From Heyndrickxia shackletonii (GTDB lineage: Bacteria; Bacillota; Bacilli; Bacillales; Bacillaceae_C): a DNA stretch of 64,000 bases. The position numbers and the translations under genes are program-made. A model generated the notes under the pieces. It was not told the DNA's origin, searched no databases, and worked only from the letters and a program-made list of their open reading frames with translations. Of the stretch, positions 8,949 to 16,709 are shown in pieces. How positions within the stretch are numbered: position 1 is the stretch's first letter; each line of letters opens with the position of its first letter. The stretch covers positions 150,242-214,241 of the forward strand of contig NZ_LJJC01000015.1 in NCBI RefSeq assembly GCF_001420715.1, read 5' to 3'.

Positions 8949-9103
8949 ACACCGAACCTCTCTCCCTCAAAATTTAATAGTATAGTGTGCATTCATTCGC
9001 AAAATATTCCACGCTTATAGGAAGAAATTTTATAAATGGGAATTAAACAAACTTTTGTGTTCATAATAATTTGGACGACAAAAACATGGGAGATGAATGT
9101 TAA

Positions 9104-9469
9104 ATGGAATTTGAAGCAAGGAATTCAACAGAAGAAGCATTATATCAGTATAAGGTTGGATTAGGAACTTTTACGAAAAAAATGCCAAAACTCGCCGAAC
9201 ATTATAATGCATTTACACAAGAATGCTTTAAAGAGGGCGTTTTATCCCAAAAGCAAAAACAATTGATTGCATTAGGAATTAGCTTATACTCCCAGGATGA
9301 ATACTGCATTATCTATCATACAAAAGGTTGTTTAGATCAAGGATGTACAGAGGAGGAAATTTTTGAAGCCATAGGCGTTACTGCTGCTTTTGGCGGAGGT
9401 GCTTCCATGAGTCAGGCTGTCACACTTGTACAAGAATGTATAGAAGAACTGAATCAATTGAAACAATAG
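9104..9469 (+). CDS. Carboxymuconolactone decarboxylase family protein (AhpD-like fold)
   Basis: A 121-residue single-domain CMD/AhpD-like protein. The core [24 protein letters not shown] matches the family ECxxxHxxxA region, but only one Cys precedes the His, so the CxxC redox pair of true AhpD is missing. [15 protein letters not shown] is the typical following helix. A peroxidase-reductant role is therefore unlikely. It is a monocistronic gene with a modest ribosome site, GGGAG about 14 bases from the ATG. Confidence 0.85.
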   Translation: MEFEARNSTEEALYQYKVGLGTFTKKMPKLAEHYNAFTQECFKEGVLSQKQKQLIALGISLYSQDEYCIIYHTKGCLDQGCTEEEIFEAIGVTAAFGGGASMSQAVTLVQECIEELNQLKQ

Positions 9470-9476
9470 TGTTAAA

Positions 9477-9662
9477 TCAAAGATCACCCTCTTTCTGCTG
9501 GGTGATTTTTGATGGTGAAGGAATGCCTGTTTTTAAGTAAACTTGGCATGCAGCCATCCCAAATACAAAAGCAAATAATAGAAGAATAGAATGAAAAGTT
9601 AATAAGCTTGCCACAAATATAGCTGTAACCCACATAAAAATTTCAATTGAGTGTTTTTCCAT
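9477..9662 (-). CDS. Small membrane protein of unknown function
   Basis: A 61-residue protein with hydrophobic stretches at about residues 10-36 and a charged C-terminal tail (SPSKITQQKEGDL). The start ATG 9660-9662 is preferred to a GTG 9 bases upstream because GGGGAGG is correctly spaced only for the ATG. It is convergent with the CMD gene with a 7-base gap. No family recognised. Confidence 0.6.
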   Translation of the reverse strand: MEKHSIEIFMWVTAIFVASLLTFHSILLLFAFVFGMAACQVYLKTGIPSPSKITQQKEGDL

Positions 9663-9795
9663 TATAGGCACCTCCCCTAACCTATATATCTGTATGAATT
9701 TACAGAGGGAATGGTGTTTTTAGATTAGTTAGGTACATACAATCTGAACTATTTCAAATGATATAGGAGAATAACATGTAAAAAGAGGTGAAATA

Positions 9796-10761
9796 ATGAC
9801 GATTGTACGTTTAGGCTATGTCGCAATGAGCATGGAGTTAAAAAATGCTTCCCCATCGAAAACAATGACTTTCTCTCAATTTCAAAAAATAAAGGACCGG
9901 GAAGCAGCACTTCGTAAATTAGAGCGCATTGCCCTTATAAATTTAAACAATACACTTAGATTGCTAAAGCACAATGCCGCTTCCGACATCCACTTTTATC
10001 GTCTAACCTCCCGTCTCATTCCACTTGCAAATCACGAAGAACTTTTAGATTGGGATTATATGAAACCGTTACTTCCATCTTTGCGTGAGGTTGGAGACTA
10101 TGCCAAAGAAAACAAGATGCGATTAGACTTTCACCCAGATCATTTTGTATTAATTAACTCCCCAAAGAAAAGCATTTTTCAAAATTCCATCATGACGTTA
10201 AAGCTTCATTATTTACTTTTAAAAAATATGGGCATTGATACAACCCATCGCTGTGTGTTGCATGTTGGGGGAAATTATAAAGAAACAGAAAAGTCACTCG
10301 AAAGATTTGTAGACAATTGGGGGCTTGTTCCGAAGTCTATTCAAAATATAATTATGCTTGAAAACGATGATACTTCATTTACTCTGGGCGATACACTTTA
10401 TCTATGTGAAAAAATAGGAATTCCCTTGGTGTTCGATTATCATCACCATCTTGCCCACCATCATCATATCCATTGGGAGGATAACTGGAGCAGAGTAGTA
10501 AAAACATGGGAAAGCTCGCCTCTTCCAATTAAAATGCATATTTCCAGTCCAAAAAGTGAAAAGGAATTCCGTTACCATTCAGATTATGTAGATCCCACTA
10601 TGTTTTTTACATTTCTAAATCAAATCAAAGGTAGCGTTCCACAAATTGATTGTATGATTGAAGCCAAGCAGAAAGATAAGGCGTTGTTTAAATTAATGGA
10701 GGATATTAAAGGATGGCCGAATATAGAGATTATAGATGCATCATCTTTTTATATAAAATGA
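9796..10761 (+). CDS. uvsE: UV DNA damage endonuclease UvsE
   Basis: A 321-residue UvdE/UvsE protein, a TIM-barrel metal-dependent endonuclease that nicks DNA 5' to pyrimidine dimers and other lesions and so starts an alternative excision repair. Diagnostic segments are IVRLGYVAMSM, TMTF, LDFHPDHFV, CVLHVGGNYKETEKSLERF, IMLENDD and PLVFDYHHH, with the metal-binding His, Glu and Asp residues in place. The length matches the Bacillus protein (about 320). It has its own ribosome site (AGAGGTG) and stands alone. Confidence 0.95.
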   Translation: MTIVRLGYVAMSMELKNASPSKTMTFSQFQKIKDREAALRKLERIALINLNNTLRLLKHNAASDIHFYRLTSRLIPLANHEELLDWDYMKPLLPSLREVGDYAKENKMRLDFHPDHFVLINSPKKSIFQNSIMTLKLHYLLLKNMGIDTTHRCVLHVGGNYKETEKSLERFVDNWGLVPKSIQNIIMLENDDTSFTLGDTLYLCEKIGIPLVFDYHHHLAHHHHIHWEDNWSRVVKTWESSPLPIKMHISSPKSEKEFRYHSDYVDPTMFFTFLNQIKGSVPQIDCMIEAKQKDKALFKLMEDIKGWPNIEIIDASSFYIK

Positions 10762-10887
10762 CAGAAATTTTCCAACAACTGCCTATCATTTTTGTTTGCA
10801 AAATTATTTCCATTTCAGAGATTGCATCAAAGAATAAAATATAACCCTTTTTAACATTTTTCTGAGGCTAACCGATCTCTTTTCATA

Positions 10888-10962
10888 TTAGTAAATATTT
10901 TTTTACCAAATATCAATATTGAGTTTGATTATAATCGAAAATGGTAATATAATATTTACTAA
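10888..10962 (+). promoter_or_regulatory. SigA promoter with flanking inverted half-sites upstream of a MarR gene
   Basis: The promoter is TTGATT (10925-10930), a 17-base spacer and TATAAT (10948-10953). TTAGTAAATATT (10888-10899) and its exact reverse complement AATATTTACTAA (10951-10962) flank it; the second overlaps the -10 box. This is a plausible autoregulatory MarR operator pair. Confidence 0.65.
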
Positions 10963-10981
10963 ATCATAAGGAGAATAAAAA

Positions 10982-11416
10982 ATGATTGATGAAATAGCGA
11001 AAGAATACATCACCTTAATTCCAAATTTATTCAGCAGTTTTAGTGAGTTAAATAAGCATTCGGTAGAACTATCCCATATGCAGAATCATGTTATAGAGTA
11101 TATATACATGCAGCAACGGGCATTGAATCTTAAAGAAATTAGTAATGGTTTAAATATTGCAAAGCAACAACTAACCAATATCATTAAGGATTTAGAAGCT
11201 AGCGGATATGTAAGTAAGGTGCCTGACGTTAAAGATAAGCGTGCCGTATTAGTTTCTCTGACTCAAAATGGTCAGGATATTCAGGATAAAAAGTGGACGA
11301 AGATCTATCAAAAGTTTACTGACAGCATTTCTAAGTTAAGCGATGAAGAGCAATTAGATTTAAAATTTGCCCTGCACAAGGTTAATGTATTGTTAACAAA
11401 GATAGCTGATTGTTAA
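10982..11416 (+). CDS. MarR-family transcriptional regulator
   Basis: A 144-residue MarR protein. Its winged helix covers LKEISNGLNIAKQQLTNIIK and the wing VPDVKDKRAVLVSLTQNGQD with the DxR signature. A ribosome site AAGGAG precedes the ATG. It is followed 13 bases later by a methyltransferase gene, so the pair forms one operon under a clear SigA promoter. Its inducer is unknown. It is unrelated in detail to the MarR at 874. Confidence 0.87.
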   Translation: MIDEIAKEYITLIPNLFSSFSELNKHSVELSHMQNHVIEYIYMQQRALNLKEISNGLNIAKQQLTNIIKDLEASGYVSKVPDVKDKRAVLVSLTQNGQDIQDKKWTKIYQKFTDSISKLSDEEQLDLKFALHKVNVLLTKIADC

Positions 11417-11429
11417 AGGAGGGTTAATG

Positions 11430-12245
11430 ATGGTAACACCTAAACCTCATAAAGTGTTTTTAGAAAAAGAAATGGAAACCCTTTTAATCACTTTGCACGC
11501 TAAAGCCTTAGACAGCCGTTCTAAAAATACCATTCTTCATGATAAAAAAGCAGCGGAAATAGCTAGTTTAATTGATTATGACTTTGAAAAAGTGAATGGC
11601 TTTGGAAACAATCTTATGGTTATTCGGGCTAAACAGTTAGATACATGGTTAGAGGAATTTCTTGAACGGTACCCTAATGCTACTGTACTTAATCTTGGTT
11701 GCGGTCTCGACACAAGAGTTTCCAGAATAATACCGCCGTCTACTGTCCGCTGGTATGATGTTGATTTTCCTGAAGTAATGGAAATACGCAAGCATTTTTA
11801 TTCGAATCAAAATGGTTATGAAATGATATCCTCCTCCATCACAGAATTAGATTGGTTGGAACAAATTCCAAGAACTAATCCAGTAATGGTCATTGCAGAA
11901 GGAGTTTTGGAATATCTTACAGAATCGGAAGTAAAAGAGCTTCTTAACCGTATAACTAGCTTTTTTCCACATGGACAGATTGCTTTTGATGTCATGAATT
12001 CATTTGCCATCCAATCTGGAAAAGAAAGTCTGAAAGAAACGACTGGAGCTGAGCACAAATGGATGGTGGATGATGTTCGTCAAGTTGATCAGCTAAATTC
12101 AAAACTCAAAAGGAATGCCGCTGTGTCCATATTTAAATCGAGATACATTCATAAACTCCCATTAAAAGAACGTTACCTTTATGCTGCAATGGGCTTCATT
12201 CCAAGCTTCCGAAATATGATGAGATTGCTTTCGTATAAGTTTTAA
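11430..12245 (+). CDS. Class I SAM-dependent methyltransferase (leucine carboxyl methyltransferase-like)
   Basis: A protein of 271 residues from the second of two adjacent ATGs, which is better spaced from AGGAGGG. Features are SRSKNTILHDKKAAEIASLIDYDF, the SAM-binding motif VLNLGCGLDTRVSRI, the acidic WYDVDFPEVMEIR, and VIAEGVLEYL. This is the LCM/PPM1/polyketide O-methyltransferase family, widespread in Bacillus as YktD-like proteins. The substrate is probably a small carboxyl or hydroxyl compound. Co-transcription with a MarR regulator suggests response to an aromatic or toxic small molecule; that is inference. Confidence 0.85.
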   Translation: MVTPKPHKVFLEKEMETLLITLHAKALDSRSKNTILHDKKAAEIASLIDYDFEKVNGFGNNLMVIRAKQLDTWLEEFLERYPNATVLNLGCGLDTRVSRIIPPSTVRWYDVDFPEVMEIRKHFYSNQNGYEMISSSITELDWLEQIPRTNPVMVIAEGVLEYLTESEVKELLNRITSFFPHGQIAFDVMNSFAIQSGKESLKETTGAEHKWMVDDVRQVDQLNSKLKRNAAVSIFKSRYIHKLPLKERYLYAAMGFIPSFRNMMRLLSYKF

Positions 12246-12378
12246 TTTCAAACGGACTCACCTTAATGAGTCCTTCCCGGTAATCCGTTAAACCTATCTT
12301 ATTCCACTCACATTTCATAAACAATTGCTTCTCAAAAACGAGATTGAATTCAACCATGTCTTCGTTGATTCCCTCTTC

Positions 12379-13242
12379 TTATGACTTATTACTATGTGAG
12401 TTATAAATATTTTGCGTGTATTCCGTAATAGCGCTATCATATTCCGGATACTGATAGCCGAGACCTTCTGCTACAGATTTAGAGTATTTTCTAAATAGCT
12501 TATAGCAAGTGAATAATGCTTCCCACATCTTTGTATAGCTACTTTCTGAATAAGTGGATAGTAATGCTTCCCAGTCTTCTGTTGATAGATATTGTTTAAT
12601 AAATTTGTAATTTTCCCCTACACTAAAAGAATAACCATGCTTTAAGCCTATTTGCCAAGTCATCATCCGTAACAGATTAGGCCTGGCAATCTCGTTTAAA
12701 TGATCAATAGCAAAAAGGATTTCTTCCCTTGCTAATCCCTTTACTACATACGTAGAAACCATCCAAAATTCATTGCAGCAATCATCAAATTCCCTTGCAG
12801 TGGGCCTTTTTATCCAATATTGACGATCGCTGGCAATCACTCGATTTTTGATAAGAGAGTCCTTATCAAGCAACACTTCTACCAGACCATCACTATTAGA
12901 AAAATATTCGTTTACTTCGTTAATGGGAATAAGGGTCAAGTCCAATTTATTTCCGTCTTTAAATAGAATAAGATAAGAAAACCAATTCCCTAACTCCGGT
13001 GGAAAAAGCTCCATATCTTCAGGCTTTTGCATCATTAGACGCTCCCCGAATACATCGAGCCATTGATCATTTTCTTTGAAGGAATCCATATCTGTAACAA
13101 AATAGGAAATATCATAATCTTGAAATGAATCACGGGGTATGTTTTTGTTTGTGCGTGATCCTTCTAGTGTTGCCAATCGAATTCTGTCATCCTTTCTGGC
13201 AAAATCAACAAGCATATTCATCATTTCGATTTCACTTCTCAT
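12379..13242 (-). CDS. aadK: Aminoglycoside 6-adenylyltransferase (streptomycin resistance family)
   Basis: A protein of 287 residues, close to B. subtilis AadK (about 284). ANT(6) features: the N-terminal RSEIEMMNMLVDFA, the nucleotidyltransferase motif LEGSRTNKNIPRDSFQDYDISYF with GSR and DxD, KLDLTLIP with the third Asp, and DDCCNEFWMVSTYV, typical of streptomycin adenylyltransferases. It would AMP-modify streptomycin. The start ATG 13240-13242 follows GGAGGG; a longer in-frame start lacks a site. Chromosomal copies are normal in Bacillus and do not imply recent transfer. Confidence 0.92.
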   Translation of the reverse strand: MRSEIEMMNMLVDFARKDDRIRLATLEGSRTNKNIPRDSFQDYDISYFVTDMDSFKENDQWLDVFGERLMMQKPEDMELFPPELGNWFSYLILFKDGNKLDLTLIPINEVNEYFSNSDGLVEVLLDKDSLIKNRVIASDRQYWIKRPTAREFDDCCNEFWMVSTYVVKGLAREEILFAIDHLNEIARPNLLRMMTWQIGLKHGYSFSVGENYKFIKQYLSTEDWEALLSTYSESSYTKMWEALFTCYKLFRKYSKSVAEGLGYQYPEYDSAITEYTQNIYNSHSNKS

Positions 13243-13391
13243 AATGTGGACCCTCCAATCGTCTTTAAATTTTTGACTTGTTTTGCCGGTTTCCAACCCG
13301 TTTTATCGTTCATTCAATCAGAGATTAATGTTGACTATTCACCTAATTGTTCTGTAAACCCTTATAATGAGGTATGTTAATATTGACAGTA

Positions 13392-13859
13392 GGGCTTTTG
13401 TTGCATTATAAAGACCATTCTGACTCAGATTCTTCCTCACATCGGGCTTTTGATACCTTCTAAAGACCATTGGGATTCGGATTTTTCCTCACATTGGGCT
13501 TTTGATTCCTTATAAAGACCATTGGGATTCAGATTCTTTCTCACGTTGGGCTTTTGATACTTTATAAAGACCATTTGAACTCGGATTCTTCCTCACATTG
13601 GGCTTTTGATACCTTATAAAGACCATTGGGATTCGGATTCTTCCTCACGTTGGACTTTTGTTGCCTTATAAAGACCATTGGGATTCGGATTCTTCCTCAC
13701 GTTAGGCTTTTGATACCTTCTAAAGACCGTTGGGATCCGGATTTTTCCTCACATTGGGCTTTTGATTCCTTATAAAGACCATTGGGATTCGGATTCTTCA
13801 TCATGTTGGGCTTTTGATACCTTATAAAGACCACTTGAACTCGGATTGCTCTTCAAGTT
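13392..13859. repeat. 52-bp tandem array 2, nine units
   Basis: GGGCTTTTG-type unit starts fall at 13392, 13444, 13496, 13548, 13600, 13652, 13704, 13756 and 13808, each exactly 52 bases apart. The unit runs GGGCTTTTGATACC, TTATAAAGACCATTGGGATT, CGGATTCTTCCTCAC. It shares the period but not the sequence of array 1 and lacks its hairpin. It fills the non-coding gap between aadK and yjdF. The flanks 13297-13390 and 13860-14025 hold no credible gene. Confidence 0.92.
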
Positions 13860-14025
13860 TTATAATGGCTGTTTTCGTATTCTTTGTTGCTTTTCCTCAG
13901 TTGTTATAAACCCAAACATGTTTGTTTTCTGGGCACTTTTCTTACTAGTTTATTCATTTTTAACGCAAATAAGGTTGTAACCAAGAACTTTTCGTATACA
14001 AAAGCTAAGAAAAATGCCTTCATAA

Positions 14026-14062
14026 AAAAGGAGATCATGTCCTGCTTAGACTTGATCTCAAT
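14026..14062 (-). terminator. Intrinsic terminator of yjdF
   Basis: On the minus strand GAGATCA and TGATCTC form the stem, followed by CTTTTTTATG, about 55 bases past the yjdF stop. Confidence 0.75.
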
Positions 14063-14113
14063 TTTTAGGTGTTAGCTTAAGATTTATGAGTCATCAAAAA
14101 TAGTAGAAAGCAT

Positions 14114-14527
14114 TTATCGTCCTTTATGTTTTTGCTTTGCCTTTTGTTTTTTGAGTTCCCACTTTTTTTGTTGAAAAGCGTCCTTTTGCTGTTTTTTCAG
14201 CTTTTTCCCTTCCGCTTTCCGCTGTTTGATATCATCCTTTATAGCTTCTTGAGCTTTTGTCGATATCCCTTTTTTCTTCATTTCTTTGGCTACTTGCCGC
14301 TGTATACGTTTTGGATTAATCTCCTTCTTCATCATCCTGCTTGCTTTGACCCCAGCAAGCTTACTATTTTGCATGATAGGTAGTAAACGGGTATGGATAA
14401 ATTCTAAAATCTCAACATCACTGGGCTCTGCACCGAATACAAAACGAAAAGCTTTTAATCTTTTGTTTTCCTGAATTTCAATGACTCCAATCCAGAACTG
14501 ACCATCAAAATAAACCGTCAATTTCAT
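14114..14527 (-). CDS. yjdF: YjdF family protein (DUF2992), riboswitch-controlled
   Basis: A 137-residue protein matching B. subtilis YjdF throughout: start MKLTVYFDGQFWIGVIE, middle KAFRFVFGAEPSDVEIL and INPKRIQRQVAKEMKKKGIS, and a very basic Lys-rich coiled C terminus ending KQKHKGR. The biochemical function is unknown. The family is known for the yjdF RNA upstream, which binds azaaromatic compounds. Here too a matching structured leader lies directly upstream, and AGGAGGG precedes the ATG by 7 bases. The hydrophilic C-terminal half suggests nucleic-acid or ribosome contact, which is inference. Confidence 0.92.
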   Translation of the reverse strand: MKLTVYFDGQFWIGVIEIQENKRLKAFRFVFGAEPSDVEILEFIHTRLLPIMQNSKLAGVKASRMMKKEINPKRIQRQVAKEMKKKGISTKAQEAIKDDIKQRKAEGKKLKKQQKDAFQQKKWELKKQKAKQKHKGR

Positions 14528-14558
14528 GACGATTCCCTCCTCTTACTCTTGAATTCAT

Positions 14559-14650
14559 GGAATGACGGACATCCCGAGGAGGGGAAGGTTACTGACATCC
14601 AAAAGAATGGATGCATCCGGACTACCAACCGAATCGTGTTTTTTCATTCC
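14559..14650 (-). promoter_or_regulatory. yjdF riboswitch
   Basis: The leader of yjdF closes with a P1 stem GGAATGA (14650-14644) and TCATTCC (14565-14559). Inside it carries GGTTGGTAGTCCGGATGCAT and CCTTCCCCTCCTCGGGATGT, which I recognise as conserved blocks of the yjdF motif RNA (from memory). The CCCCTCCTC block could sequester the yjdF AGGAGGG, so control is probably at translation initiation. Confidence 0.82.
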
Positions 14651-14736
14651 ACCTGATAATATGTTAGCAGTTTTAAAAATGAATAGTCAAAAAGTTTTTC
14701 CAAATTTCATCCAAAGAAATAATAACGGTAAATTTA

Positions 14737-14917
14737 GCGGACACAGAATCCGCTATTTCCATAAAATAGCCCTATTTTAATTACTTAGCGGACACTGATT
14801 CCGTTATCAATGCAAAAACATAAGAAAACTACTACTTTTTCACCAAATAACGGAACCAATGTCCGCAAATATACGAATTGAACCCATTTTGTCACAGATA
14901 ACGGAACGAGAGTCCGC
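14737..14917. repeat. 51-bp spaced repeats, two direct and two inverted (array 3)
   Basis: GCGGACAC-type units start at 14737 and 14788 (51 apart). Their reverse complements, ATAACGGAACNAnNGTCCGC, occupy 14847-14866 and 14898-14917 (51 apart). The layout is two arrows facing two opposite arrows. Each unit has CGGA...TCCG ends able to pair. It lies between the yjdF leader and the downstream hydrolase gene, with no gene in it. Confidence 0.85.
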
Positions 14918-14941
14918 CAAACTCAAATTGATCAATCCTCC

Positions 14942-15820
14942 TTACATTAACTTTTCTACTAACCACGGCTTTATTAGCGGTAAAACATTAATCGGCTGCA
15001 TGGCTTTTGTATGATCCATCCCCTCGCCTTTTAAAACTTCAACATCCCATCCTAACTGTTTTAGTTCTTTTTTATTTTTTGTAAGTAATCCCACAATATC
15101 AACCGTTACATTTCCAAAATTCTCTCCGTAAACGATGGTATCCATTTCTCCAGCAAAAGCTAGTCTAGGTATGGTTAATTGTTTTTGAATCGATTTGTCA
15201 TCGAAATTCATTAAGTTTTGATACATGGTTACGAATTGTTTCGTCTGATTGGGATCTAATTCCACTTGAACATTCTCCCAATCAATTTCATCGGGTGTGT
15301 CCGGCACATCGTTTTTAACTCTTGCAGAATTAGAGAGATTCTGATTATCCAATGCCTGCTGGTATGTTTTTTCTGTCACAATCAGCATTTCTTTATATGG
15401 GCCGTCAAGCGGTGGAAATCCACCCATAATGAAGCTCTCTAATCGATTTGTGCGAATAGCCAATTGCAGACCTGCTAAGGCTAACCAAGAATAACCATAA
15501 TAACTAAATTGATCAACGTTCATTTCATCTGCAATCAGCAAAAAATCTTTAGTTATATGCTCAGGAGTAAGATAGTCAAAATTCGGTGTTCTTAAAAGAT
15601 GGCCTTCATAATCAAAATATAACACTTTAAAATTATCTGCTAACCCATCAACAAAATGTTCACCTAATTCAGGATCAACACCCCACATTTTAAGAGTCTC
15701 TGCCTCTTGACCATAAACAGATTTTTTCGCTATTGGCAACATGATTACGCTACCATCTTCTTTTCCGGTTAACCCTACTTCCATTTCAGAACCATTAGAT
15801 AATCTCACCATCTTTTTCAA
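14942..15820 (-). CDS. Alpha/beta hydrolase fold protein
   Basis: A 292-residue protein with alpha/beta hydrolase topology: an early LTGKEDGSVIMLPIAK strand, VLYFDYEGH, the nucleophile elbow YGYSWLALAGLQ (GxSxxxG instead of GxSxG), RLAFAGEMDTIVYG with the acid residue, and GEGMDHTKAM with the catalytic His. The start is TTG at 15818-15820 with AGGAGG 9 bases upstream; the following ATG is too far. It is divergent from the MerR gene, which may control it. The substrate is unknown. Confidence 0.75.
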   Translation of the reverse strand: MKKMVRLSNGSEMEVGLTGKEDGSVIMLPIAKKSVYGQEAETLKMWGVDPELGEHFVDGLADNFKVLYFDYEGHLLRTPNFDYLTPEHITKDFLLIADEMNVDQFSYYGYSWLALAGLQLAIRTNRLESFIMGGFPPLDGPYKEMLIVTEKTYQQALDNQNLSNSARVKNDVPDTPDEIDWENVQVELDPNQTKQFVTMYQNLMNFDDKSIQKQLTIPRLAFAGEMDTIVYGENFGNVTVDIVGLLTKNKKELKQLGWDVEVLKGEGMDHTKAMQPINVLPLIKPWLVEKLM

Positions 15821-15983
15821 TGAAAAACCCCTCCTAACGCTTTATATTTTCACTATACAACATTCATGCAATCTTTCAGTTTTACATTATTTTTGTCCTG
15901 AAATAATGCTATTCTTGAGTTGTTATGTTAACGTAGCACTTGAAGGTTTTACTTTAAAGATGGAAGAGTGGAGTGATGGTTCT

Positions 15984-16709
15984 ATGACCTATTCGCCGAA
16001 ACAAATTGCAGAATTTCTCAATGTGAGCACCACCACTTTAAGAAGGTATGAAGAACAAGGGCTAATTCCGGATGTTCCCCGAACGGAAAGTAACCACAGA
16101 TATTACACTAAGCTCCATTTTCAGGCATTTATAACGGTCCGAGCATTGCTTCAAGGTTATGAAATTCCTATTGTTTACGAGGTTATGAGGAAAATAAAAG
16201 CTCGAGATATTAATACTGCTCTTTGGCTAATCAATGAACAACAGTATGAAATGGAAAAAGAAAAGAAACGTGTAGAAAAGATATTAACTATGGTAAAGAA
16301 CGCGGATTTCACCATTCATGAAAAAGTAAAAGATAATATGAGTATTGGCGAAGTTGCTGCGATAGCAAGGGTCAATACTTCAGCAATCCGTCATTGGGAA
16401 AATGAGGGCCTAATCCGTTCAAAAAGGGATAAGAACAGTGGATACAGAATATTTTCCGTAACGGAATTACGAAAAATTCTTCTTATTAGCAGTTTAAGAA
16501 AAACGATATACTATATCGAAAATATGCGAGAATTGTTGGAAGAGCTTGATACACAAAATTTGGAGAAGATTGAACAAGCTTATACTCTTGCATTGGGGAA
16601 TCTGAATGAAAAACTTCAAATACAGTTTGCAGGGATAGCGGATTTAAGTAATTATATTAACATGCTGAAAACCATTAAATTTATTAATCGAGTAGGAGGA
16701 GGTGACTAA
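15984..16709 (+). CDS. Double-domain MerR-like regulator, 3' end altered by the group II intron
   Basis: The protein has two complete MerR-type helix-turn-helix domains in series: YSPKQIAEFLNVSTTTLRRY with EEQGLIPDVPRTESNHRYY near the N terminus, and MSIGEVAAIARVNTSAIRHW with ENEGLIRSKRDKNSGYRIF from about residue 122. A coiled C-terminal part follows. Start ATG 15984-15986 follows GGAG; a longer open frame upstream is non-coding. The last codons (GTAGGAGGAGGTGAC then TAA) lie in the 3' end of the oppositely oriented intron, so the native C terminus is probably lost or replaced. The upstream hydrolase gene is divergent and a likely target. Confidence 0.75.
   Translation: MTYSPKQIAEFLNVSTTTLRRYEEQGLIPDVPRTESNHRYYTKLHFQAFITVRALLQGYEIPIVYEVMRKIKARDINTALWLINEQQYEMEKEKKRVEKILTMVKNADFTIHEKVKDNMSIGEVAAIARVNTSAIRHWENEGLIRSKRDKNSGYRIFSVTELRKILLISSLRKTIYYIENMRELLEELDTQNLEKIEQAYTLALGNLNEKLQIQFAGIADLSNYINMLKTIKFINRVGGGD

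Noticed and set aside
356-13859. Possible CRISPR arrays, given regular 52-bp repeats of partly conserved sequence.
   Set aside because: The would-be spacers are related to each other by point changes, the whole 52-bp unit is repeated, and no cas genes are present.
13884-14075. Plus-strand frame after array 2.
   Set aside because: It has no ribosome site, runs through the yjdF terminator, and its composition is that of AT-rich non-coding DNA.
15741-15983. N-terminal extension of the double MerR protein by 81 codons.
   Set aside because: It is antisense to the divergent hydrolase gene and lacks a ribosome site; GGAG precedes the internal ATG at 15984.
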